64,000 nucleotides of DNA from Singulisphaera sp045290345. Its GTDB lineage: Bacteria > Planctomycetota > Planctomycetia > Isosphaerales > Isosphaeraceae. Shown here piece by piece: positions 18,973 through 27,300 of this stretch (position 1 is the stretch's first letter; each line of letters starts with the position of its first letter). The stretch covers positions 7,192,001-7,256,000 of the forward strand of contig NZ_CP155447.1 in NCBI RefSeq assembly GCF_045290345.1, given 5' to 3'. A program made the position numbers and the translations under genes. Under the pieces are notes generated by a model. The model saw only the letters and a list, made by a program, of their open reading frames with translations, was not told the DNA's origin and did not search any database.

Positions 18973-19962
18973 CTACTGGAATGACTTTTCGAGTCGGCGT
19001 AGGCCTTCGTCGATTGAGACGGAGGGTTTGTAGCCGAAGTCGCGGCGCGCGGCTCTGATGTCGAACCAGTGGGCGGTCGAGAGCTGGTGTGCCAGGAATC
19101 GGGTCATCGGCGGCTCGGCGGTGCGTCCTAGGGCGCGATAGACCTGTTCGAGAAGGGTACCTGCCAGGAGGGCGGCTCCGCGAGGGACGCTTCGAGTGAC
19201 CGGCGGAACCCCCGCGGCGGCGAGGATGCCGTTGATCAAGGACCAGAGCGGCCAGGGCTCCCCTTGCGAGAGAAAGTAGGCTTTGCCGTGGACCGGCGAA
19301 TCGGGACCAGGAGCCAGGCGGTCGGCCGCGAGCAGGTGGGCCTCGGCGGCGTTATCGATGTAGATCGAGTCGACAAGATGATCCTTGCGGCCGATTCGGC
19401 GGAGCCGGCCCGCGCGGGCCCGGGCGATCAGGCGGGGGATCAGGTGGTTGTCCCCAGGGCCCCAGATCAGGTGGGGCCGGAGCGCTGTGGTGGCCAGCTC
19501 GGCGCAATCGGCTTCGAGGACCAATCGCTCGGCCAGGGCCTTGGTCGCGGGATAGGGCGAGTCGAACCGGCTGGCATACGGGGCCGTTTCGTTGACCCCT
19601 TCCTGGTCGCGGCCGTCGAAGACGACGCTGGGAGAGCTTGTGTAAACAAGTCTGCGAACGCCGCGGGCCCGGCAGGCCTCGAGCACGTGGCGCGTCCCGT
19701 CGACATTGCAGCGGTGATACTCCTCGTACGGGCCCCAGATGCCCGCCTTGGCCGCGACGTGAAAGACGACGTCGCAGCCCTCGACCGCGCGGAGGACCGC
19801 CTCCGGGTCGGTCAGGTCGCCACGGATGGGTTCGACACCGAGCGCGGTCAAGGCGGGGTACTCGCCCCGCGCCAGACTGCGGACGGTGTCGCCTCGGGCG
19901 CGGAGGAGCCGGACGATCGCGTGGCCGAGGAATCCGCCGCCGCCGGTCACCAGCGCGTTCAT
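18973..19962 (-). CDS. oleD: OleD: 2-alkyl-3-oxoalkanoate reductase
   Basis: This short-chain dehydrogenase/epimerase-type protein has 329 residues. It has the Rossmann motif TGGGGFLGHAIVRLLRARG at residues 6-24 and the catalytic YxxxK in SPYPATKALAERL near residue 143, plus VYTSSPSVVF for the catalytic Ser strand. OleD reduces the OleA product, a 2-alkyl-3-oxo acid, to the 3-hydroxy acid with NADPH. The assignment over other epimerases rests on context: it overlaps the oleC start by 4 nt and closes an oleABCD block. It is a cytoplasmic enzyme, known in other bacteria to act in an OleBCD assembly. Confidence 0.92.
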   Translation of the reverse strand: MNALVTGGGGFLGHAIVRLLRARGDTVRSLARGEYPALTALGVEPIRGDLTDPEAVLRAVEGCDVVFHVAAKAGIWGPYEEYHRCNVDGTRHVLEACRARGVRRLVYTSSPSVVFDGRDQEGVNETAPYASRFDSPYPATKALAERLVLEADCAELATTALRPHLIWGPGDNHLIPRLIARARAGRLRRIGRKDHLVDSIYIDNAAEAHLLAADRLAPGPDSPVHGKAYFLSQGEPWPLWSLINGILAAAGVPPVTRSVPRGAALLAGTLLEQVYRALGRTAEPPMTRFLAHQLSTAHWFDIRAARRDFGYKPSVSIDEGLRRLEKSFQ

Positions 19963-21707
19963 CGCAGTCTCCCGGCCGCCCAGACGGCCAACTTCTCGCG
20001 GAATATCTTGGCGTTGTGACGGATGTCGACCGGGAACGCCTTATGGAACAAAATGGTCGTGATCCCCTTCGTCTGAGGATGTCTTGCCCCGAGTTCGAGA
20101 AGCTCGCGGCGCAAGGCCTCTTTCGAAAGCGGCCGTTCCTTGGTCTTGCCGGCCGCAGTTGCCGCACGTTGCCGCTCGACGCAGAGGACGGGCTTCATCG
20201 CCCCGCGCGGGCCGACCCCGACCAGCGCGGTGCGGAAGACCGCGGGATGGGTATTGAAGATGGCCTCGCAGGGGATCGTGAAGAGCGTTTCCTCCAGGGT
20301 CACGACGCGGTGGGCCTTGCGTCCGCAGAACCAGATTCGACCTTGATCGTCGCGATAACCGACGTCTCCCATCCGATGATAGACGTCCCCCCCCTGCCCT
20401 GGAATCGCGATCTTGGCCAGGGTGGTCGACTCGGGGCGGTTGACGTATTCGCGGGTCACGACCGGTCCTCGGACGACGATCTCGCCGATCGCGCCGTCGG
20501 GGAGGCTGAGATCGGCCGACCAGCTCGTGATGGGCTCGTCGGAGATTCGGATGATCTTCACTTCAACATCGCCGACGGGCCGGCCCACGCAGACTCCGGC
20601 CCCGCGGTCGGTCAGGTCCCTTGTCTCGTTGAGGATTTCGTGGCTGTCGATCGAGCAGACCGGGAGCGACTCGGTGGCACCGTAGGGGGTCGTCAGGGAC
20701 GCGCCTGGCTCGAGCATCGTGGCGAACGTCCCGAGCACCTCGGCCGGCACGGGGGCTCCCGCCGAGATCACCCGGCGGATCGTCGGCAATTTGATGCCGT
20801 GCCGTGCCCCGTGGTCGCCGACGCGGCGGATCAGGGCCGGGGAGCCGAACATGTTGGTCACGCCGAAGTCTTGGATCGTCTGGAAGATCATCCCCGGGCT
20901 GACCTGCGCCGGGCGGGTGAAGTCCATCTCGGGGATGATCGCCGTCATTCCGAGCGCGGGGGCGAACAGGGCAAAGAGCGGAAAGGTGCAGAGGTCGATC
21001 TCGCCCGGGCCAAGGCCATAGAGGTCGCGGAGCACGGCCACTTGCGCATCGAAGATCGAATGGGTGTAGACAGCCCCCTTGGGGACTCCCGTGCTGCCAC
21101 TGGTGAAGAGGATCGCGGCGACCTCGTCGGCCCGGGTCGGAGCAATTGGATACGGTTCATCCGTAACAAGCCATGGCTTGTTCCCGCGAGCATACCAGTC
21201 CTTGCAAGGGGGCGCGACGGGCAGGACGGTTCGGAGGGTCGCCTTGCCCCAGCCGAGCAGCCGGCGCGCGAGGTTCGCCAGGGGGATGCCGATAAACGCC
21301 TCGGGCTCGGCCTCGGCCAGACATTGGCCGATGTTCTTGATCCCCATCCCCGGGTCGATCAGGACGGGGATCGCCCCTGTTTTGAACAGAGCAAAGGTCA
21401 GGGCGAAGAATTCGAGGCTCGGCTTGACCATCAAGACCGTGCGCACCCCCCGGGTGATGCCACCTCGCTCCAGGACGTGCCGCGCCACGGCGTCGCTCTC
21501 GCGGTCGAGCTGCTGGAACGTCCAGTGCGTGTGCGCCGGCCGGCCCGCGCGGTCGCGCCCCGCCGGGCAGACGGCCGCCAGCGTGTAGGGCTGGGTCTTC
21601 GCCATCTCTCGCAGGTGAGTGGCGATGTTGACGACGGCCGGGCTGGCGCTGGCGCCGATGCCGGTGGACTCAACGCCTCGGATCGGACTGATCCCTTCCG
21701 TCGCCAC
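19959..21707 (-). CDS. oleC: OleC: beta-lactone synthetase (acyl-adenylating superfamily)
   Basis: The 582-residue ANL-superfamily enzyme has the AMP-binding P-loop VAAILFTSGSTGVPKGAVYT, the YGATESLP motif A5, and YHRMGDVGYRDDQGRIWFCG with the hinge region. OleC adenylates the 2-alkyl-3-hydroxy acid and cyclises it to a cis-beta-lactone in place of making a CoA thioester. The GTG start is well supported by AAGGAG six nucleotides upstream. The 3' end overlaps oleD (ATGA). The 432-bp gap before it, between oleB and oleC, is filled by a palindromic element. Confidence 0.92.
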   Translation of the reverse strand: MATEGISPIRGVESTGIGASASPAVVNIATHLREMAKTQPYTLAAVCPAGRDRAGRPAHTHWTFQQLDRESDAVARHVLERGGITRGVRTVLMVKPSLEFFALTFALFKTGAIPVLIDPGMGIKNIGQCLAEAEPEAFIGIPLANLARRLLGWGKATLRTVLPVAPPCKDWYARGNKPWLVTDEPYPIAPTRADEVAAILFTSGSTGVPKGAVYTHSIFDAQVAVLRDLYGLGPGEIDLCTFPLFALFAPALGMTAIIPEMDFTRPAQVSPGMIFQTIQDFGVTNMFGSPALIRRVGDHGARHGIKLPTIRRVISAGAPVPAEVLGTFATMLEPGASLTTPYGATESLPVCSIDSHEILNETRDLTDRGAGVCVGRPVGDVEVKIIRISDEPITSWSADLSLPDGAIGEIVVRGPVVTREYVNRPESTTLAKIAIPGQGGDVYHRMGDVGYRDDQGRIWFCGRKAHRVVTLEETLFTIPCEAIFNTHPAVFRTALVGVGPRGAMKPVLCVERQRAATAAGKTKERPLSKEALRRELLELGARHPQTKGITTILFHKAFPVDIRHNAKIFREKLAVWAAGRLR

Positions 21708-21721
21708 CGGAGTCTCCTTAT

Positions 21722-22110
21722 TGTGCGGCCCCGGAGGGGCGACCGTTCATAGCCAGGGGCTGTGTAATTCCCTGGGATTGACAAGTGCGTAAGTTGAAAT
21801 CTTTTTAGCCCCTTCGGGGCTGCAATGTATAACTATGTCGAGTCTGCCGCAAGGAAACCGGGCCGTCTGTCTGCCCCGGAGGCCGAAATTCGCGGGAGAA
21901 ACTTGTTCCCACGCTCCGCGTGGGAATGCCGTCTTGGCCGCTCCGCGGCCCCAACCGCCGGGGAAGACGACGCAGAGCGTCGAGGAAGGCATTCCCACGC
22001 AGAGCGTGGGAACGAGATCCCGCTATCCTTGCTGCAGTCTCATTATGTCGAACAATTTCCAGGGATTTCACCCCTAGCGATGAACGGTCGTACCTTCGGG
22101 GCTACAAAAA
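21722..22110. repeat. about 390-bp nested palindromic element between oleB and oleC
   Basis: The ends (about 21722-21777 and 22053-22110) are imperfect inverted copies of roughly 55 bp that share ATGAACGGTCG and a CCTCCGGGGC-like tip. Inside, TTCCCACGCTCCGCGTGGGAA-like arms at 21903-21930 and 21988-22015 face each other, related to the repeat at 4657-4913. There is no coding capacity for a transposase. Its placement in the operon gap suggests insertion of a non-autonomous element. Confidence 0.7.
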
Positions 22111-22139
22111 ACACATGAGTCTAACACCGGGGCTTCGGC

Positions 22140-23077
22140 TCACGGGCTTATTCCCACTCGAGGCACCCGGGCGTCTTGCTCGAGCGGATGGTTCGCGAGG
22201 AATTCACGGACCAAGGGGACGATCGCCTCGGTCTCGTCCTCGAGGATATAGTGCCCGGACTTGGCGAACCGGTGGACCTCCGCGCTGGGGAATCGGCGGA
22301 TCCATTCGTCGAGGAAATGGTGGTCGAACACGAAGTCCTTCATCCCCAGCCGATCAACATCGGCACGCTTGCCAGCGCTTCGAGGCGATCTTCGACTTCG
22401 GAGATGAGTTCGTAACCGCGGTCGCCGGGGCGGAGCGGGATGTCCTGGACGAATCGGTGAATCGCGATCCGATTGGCCCATGAGTCATAAGGCGCGAGGT
22501 AGGCGTCGCGAACCGTGCGCGACATCGGGTGATGGGTGCAGCCGATCCAAGGGGAGGCGGTCCCCCGGCAGAACGCGTTCAGGCCGCGGACCATCCAGGC
22601 GCCCAGCGGCGTGTCGCGGCAGACCCACAAGAGCCAGGGGAACGATTTCGATTTGGGCAGGTGGAAGGCGCCCGTATTGAGGATCACCAATCGGGCGATT
22701 CGCTCGGGGTGGCGTGCGGCGTAGGTCATGCCGATCATACCGCCCCAGTCGTGGAGCACCAGCGTCAGGTTGCTGTTGACCTCAAGGTGGTCAAGGAGGG
22801 CTTCGAGGTCGTCGACCCGCTGGCTCAGCGTGTACTGGTACCGCGAGTCATCGGGCTTGTCCGAGAGTCCGCAGCCGATGTGGTCGGGGACAATGGTCCG
22901 GTACGAGCCGTTGAGCGCCTCGACCAGCGAGCGATAGTAGAACGACCAGGACGGGTTGCCGTGGACCATGACGACCGGCTCGCCCTGACCCTCGTCGAGG
23001 TAATGGTAGCGCAGGCCTCCCAGGTCGAGGTCACGCCCCGGATGGGCCAGGCGAAATTCGTCGAAGGCGCTGGTCAT
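22140..23077 (-). pseudogene. oleB: OleB: beta-lactone decarboxylase (haloalkane dehalogenase-like), frameshifted in this sequence
   Basis: The alpha/beta-hydrolase has the oxyanion motif VMVHGNPSWSFYYRSL, the Asp nucleophile in LVLHDWGGMIGMTYA near residue 111, and the C-terminal catalytic His in SGHYILEDE. OleB converts the cis-beta-lactone to a cis-olefin plus CO2. Translation from 23077 runs into a stop after MLIGWG (22340), while the rest of the enzyme, MKDFVFDHHFLDEW onwards to 22140, continues in another frame. Adding one G to the four-G run at 22344-22347 restores LIGWG-MKDFV and a normal length of about 312 residues. Either a homopolymer sequencing error or a recent mutation is possible. 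The rest shows no decay, which favours an error or a very recent event. Confidence 0.9.
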
Positions 23078-23141
23078 TCTTAGTCCTGCATCTCAGTCGG
23101 CTCAAAAACTTGGCGGATTTGTGGCCCGGGCCATGGCTTCT

Positions 23142-23226
23142 CTTTGTAGGGTGGGCACGGCCCACCATCGTCTTTGTTCTTCCCTTTGGACTGCGTAAAG
23201 ATGGTGGGCTGTGCCCACCCTACAAG
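23142..23226. repeat. inverted repeat with GTGGGCACGGCCCACC arms between oleA and oleB
   Basis: The arms at 23142-23169 and 23200-23226 pair as TTGTAGGGTGGGC... with ...GCCCACCCTACAA over about 27 bp, with a 30-nt loop. Each arm is itself a small hairpin. It occupies the 181-nt gap between oleA and oleB, so an mRNA crossing it would carry a strong stem-loop. Confidence 0.8.
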
Positions 23227-23258
23227 AAAAGATCACCTGATCAGCAAATAAGAACAGA

Positions 23259-24305
23259 TTACCACTCGAGTCCGAGCATCAGGCAGTTCAAACCGCTGCC
23301 GATGCCGAGGAAGGCGACGCGGTCGCCGGGCTGGAGGAAGTCGCGGTCTTCGGCCAGGGCGGCGGTCAAGGGGAGCGAGACGGTGCCGATGTTGCCCAGG
23401 TAGGGGAAGCTGGAGAACTCCTTGGCGGGGTCGATGCCCAGCGACTGGAGGATCGTGTCGCGGTGCCCCGAGCCGACCTGGTGGCAGATGACCTTGTCGA
23501 TCTGGTTGCGCATCCAGCCGAACTTGCGGAGGAAGGCGGACCAGGTTCGGGTGCCGAGGTCGACACCGTGCTTGAGCACGGAGATCGAGTCGGTCGCCAT
23601 GAACTGCTGCAAGCCGCCGAGCGGGCGGATCGCCTCCAGGCCCCAGCGGCAGAGGGCGTGGAACTGCGGGGCAGTGTGGGTCACGCCGCCAAGCAGTCGC
23701 CGTCGCTTCGGTTCGGAGAATGAACCGTCGGTCAGGAGCAATGCCACCGCGCCCGAACCACCGGTGAGGGTGGCCAACGACTCGCGGAAGTTCTCCATCG
23801 TCGGCTGCTGAATCATCCGCTCGATCATGATGTCGTTGATCTCACGTGCGGTCTCGCACGAGACGACCATGCCCGCCTTGATTTGACCGAGCTCAATCCG
23901 GTTGGCGATGTCGATCATGCCGTTGAGCACGCCCAGGCAGGCGTTGCTGATGTCGTAGACCGCCGTCTCTTCGCCGACCCCGACCCCGGCGGCCACGCGG
24001 CAGGCGGTCGCCGGCTCGAACAACTCGCGGCAGACCCCCGCGTAGATCAAGACCCCGATTTCCTCGGGCTTCACGCTCGACGTCGCCAACGCCTGCTTGG
24101 CCGCTGCGATCGCCCCATCAGAGACGCGGTAGTCTTCGTCCCACCATCGCCGTTCGACGATCCCCGTCAGCGCTTCGAGCTGCCCTTGGGGAATGCGTAG
24201 GGCCTCGTAAAAGCCCGTCAGCCGCGATTCCAGCTCGGTCGACGTCACCACCACGGGCGGTAGCTCGTAGCCGATCGCATCGACATAGACTCGCGAATAT
24301 CTCAT
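23259..24305 (-). CDS. oleA: OleA: acyl-CoA condensing thiolase (head-to-head)
   Basis: This 348-residue thiolase-superfamily (FabH-like) enzyme carries catalytic Cys in YDISNACLGVLNG, His in KVICHQVGSGH and Asn in YLGNIGTVSLP. The LTGIVERRWWDE segment carries the glutamate expected for OleA at the dimer interface. OleA joins two acyl-CoAs by non-decarboxylative Claisen condensation to a 2-alkyl-3-oxo acid. The start follows GGGGAG by seven bases and lies about 21 nt after the stop of the pfaC-like gene, so it is almost certainly co-transcribed with it. This implies that the fatty acyl substrates come from the Pfa synthase. Confidence 0.93.
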   Translation of the reverse strand: MRYSRVYVDAIGYELPPVVVTSTELESRLTGFYEALRIPQGQLEALTGIVERRWWDEDYRVSDGAIAAAKQALATSSVKPEEIGVLIYAGVCRELFEPATACRVAAGVGVGEETAVYDISNACLGVLNGMIDIANRIELGQIKAGMVVSCETAREINDIMIERMIQQPTMENFRESLATLTGGSGAVALLLTDGSFSEPKRRRLLGGVTHTAPQFHALCRWGLEAIRPLGGLQQFMATDSISVLKHGVDLGTRTWSAFLRKFGWMRNQIDKVICHQVGSGHRDTILQSLGIDPAKEFSSFPYLGNIGTVSLPLTAALAEDRDFLQPGDRVAFLGIGSGLNCLMLGLEW

Positions 24306-24326
24306 CAGAGTCTCCCCGATGCTTGC

Positions 24327-27300
24327 TTAGGGATTGAAGCCGAGCGTAAAGTCGTTCATCTGGAAGATCGTCCGGCCGTCGACGGTGAGGAACCCAGCAG
24401 CCCAGAGCCGGCGGCGGTGGTCGTCGACCTTCGTGATCGTGGCCTGGACCACGACGCGGCCGGCGGTGGGGAGCACCTGACCCCGGTAAGTCCAGCGATG
24501 CGGGACGTCCGGAGCGGCGTCCTCAAACTGGGATTCGCTCCCCACCCCCCAGCGCTCGGCGGCCACGACTTTAAGCAGTTGCCGGAACGATTCCAACCCC
24601 AATGAGCCCGGGCAGACCGGATCCTGGTGGAAATGGGCCTTGAAGTACCAGGCTCCGGGATCCACATCCTGAGACCCTTCGATGAACCCGAGTCCCGCCG
24701 GCCCGCCGTCGGGAATAAAGAGATCCACCTGGTCGATCATCCGCAGTTGCTCGTCGGGGAACGGGGGCGTTCTCGGATAATCGAGCTGCTTGGCCCGGGC
24801 TCGCTCGTCGGGGCCCGGCTGGTAGAGCGCGGCGTCGCGGATGCCGATCTGCTCGGCCAAGGCCTCGGCGCGGAAGAAGCCGAAATAGGTGTCGCCTCGA
24901 TAGATGAGCTGGCCACCGGCCGCGGCCCGGACCTCGAGGTCATAATTCTGGATGATCATGCCCCCGGATCGCGCGACCTTGGTGATCTTGACGGTCGTGA
25001 CCAGGGTTCCGGTCTCGGGAGTCACCTCGACGAACTGGACGGCCGAGCCTCCCAGGTTGCGGAATTTGAGGTCTTCCTCGCTCGTCAGGGCCGAGCCGAT
25101 GTACGCCGCGAGCCAGCCGCAAGGCTGAAGCGCGGCCTCGAGCAGCACGGCGAAGGGCATCCGCCCTTGCCGCTCGGCGGCAAAGTACCAAGCGTCGGCC
25201 GGGATGTCGTAACGCGCTTCGATCACACCGCCGGCAACATGTTTCCAAGGCTCCGCGTCGATCGCCGTGATCCGGTCGAGGAACTGGAAGGGGGGGCCAG
25301 GCAAGCGGGCGATCACCCGGCCGGAGTCGAAGATCTTGTAAGGGGCGCCAAACGCTTCGGAGGGCTTGCCGATGGCGAACGCCGTGATCCGATCGCAGTC
25401 GAACAAGGGGACCGGCTCGGAGTTGGCCGAAACCGTGCCCGTCCCCTCCGGTCGATTCGCCCAGAGTGTCTCGACCGCCTCACGCGACAGGCCGGTCATA
25501 CGGAGCGACATGTCGGTGATCTCGACCACCGGCTTGCCGTCGGCATACATCAAGGCATCCACGATCGCATAAGGCTCGGGGCCGTAGCCCAGTTCCTTGA
25601 TCGAGACCTCGTAGGTGACCATCCGGGTGGATTCGATGACCTGGCCGCGGCACTTCAAGCGGCTGGCGACGCCCGGCACCGGCTCGCAGGCCACCTGGTC
25701 ATGCTCGCCGATCCAGCCCATTCGGGTCAGGTAGATCCGGAGCGTGTGCAGGCAACACTCGAACATGAGCGTCCCGGGCATCACGCGGTCGTCGACGAAG
25801 TGGCAGGTCATGAACCAGTCGTCGGGGTGGATGTCCGCCTCTGCGCGGATCAGGCCGAGGCCGAACCGCCCCCCCTTGGGGTCGAGCGTTTCGACCCGGT
25901 CGACCAGGGTCATCCGCCCCCCCGGCAGGCGGGCCGGGTTCTGCAACGAGAGTCCGGCGAACCGGGATCCGAACGCGGTGGCGAGGTCGCCCTGCCGGAG
26001 CGCCTCGACCTGGTGCGCGGAGTAGGACTCGACCGCCATCGGGACAAGCTCGACCCAGTCGGCCGGCCGACCGCTTGGCCGGGTCTGACGCTGGAGCCGG
26101 GGGGCAACGACCCCTTCGCCCGCGGCGAGTGCCTTGGCGGTGAAGAAGCCCGCGCAGCCTTCACTCATCGTCATCAAAGGGACGCCGCCGACGGTCGCCT
26201 CGAAGCGGAACCGAAAGAGGTACGTCTCGCCTTGGCGGAAGAAGTGATCGATGTGGATATCGTACCGGATGACGTCGCCCGGGCCCGGGAGGCCGCGGTG
26301 AAAGGTCACGACCGCGTCGAGCAAGCGGTAGACCGCGTGCCCCTTGGTGATGAAGTCGATCCCGAGGTAGGCGGAGAGGAACAGGTCGGCCTGCCCCGAC
26401 TCGACGGCGATGCAGGTCGGGATCCGGCCGCCGTCAAGATACCAGGCGCCGGGGAGGACGTCATGCTCGGTGACCACCCGGCCACTCTGCATCGAACGCG
26501 GCTCCCCTTCAATCGTGAGGATGCGATCGACCAGCATCAGCGGCTCGTCGGGGAGCCGGACCCGGGTCGGGTGCGCGTCGATCGCCGCGAAGTCGGGGCC
26601 GAGCACCGCTCCGATCGAGCCGATGGCGTACTCCATGCACTGGTTGCGATCCAGGGCCGGTGGCTCGCTCTGATGATGGCTTGTTGTTGGAGGAGCGTAG
26701 TCCTCGACGAGCGGTACGCCGACGATTGGGGAGGGCGAGGGCGCAGTCGGCTCGGCCATCAGCGCCTCGATCAAGGCCATCTGAAAGGCGAGCTGGTTCG
26801 ACATCGTCTGGCCGATGTTTCCGGAGACACGGAGGAACGCCTCGTGCGCCTCGGCCTTGGCGGTCTCGCTGCTCGCGAGCTGAAGAGTCAAGGGATCGAT
26901 CTCCAGGGCAAGTTGTGGCACGGCGGCAGTTCCCTGGTGTCCATTGCGCGCGGGATTCGCTGAAGCGGCAATTCGTTCCGGGTTTCCCGTCGGGTGGGCA
27001 CGGCCCACCATGTGTTCAGCCAACGGCTCGTGACGTTCCGGGTTTCCCGTCGGGTGGGCACGGCCCACCATGTGTTCAGCCAACGGCTCGTGACGTTCCG
27101 GGTTTCCCGTCGGGTGGGCACGGCCCACCATGTGTTCAGCCAGCGGCTCGTGACGTTCCGGCAGGTTTCCCGAAGAGGGGAACGGGCGGCCGCCGACGCT
27201 GACTCGGATGACGCGGCCGCTCGGTTCACTGGCCGCCCTGGTGGTTTCAACCCCGTAAAGGGACGCGAGGTTGATCGGGACCCGCTCGGCGATCAGTCTG

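Noticed and set aside
24627..26963. 778-codon open frame on the plus strand opposite the PfaC-like gene
   Set aside because: It is the antisense shadow of dehydratase-coding sequence in GC-rich DNA. It has no recognisable domains and an Arg/Gly/Asp-biased composition.
26974..27161. Possible CRISPR-like array because of evenly spaced repeats
   Set aside because: The 60-bp units are contiguous with no unique spacers, lie inside a coding frame and translate to an in-frame peptide repeat. No cas genes are present.
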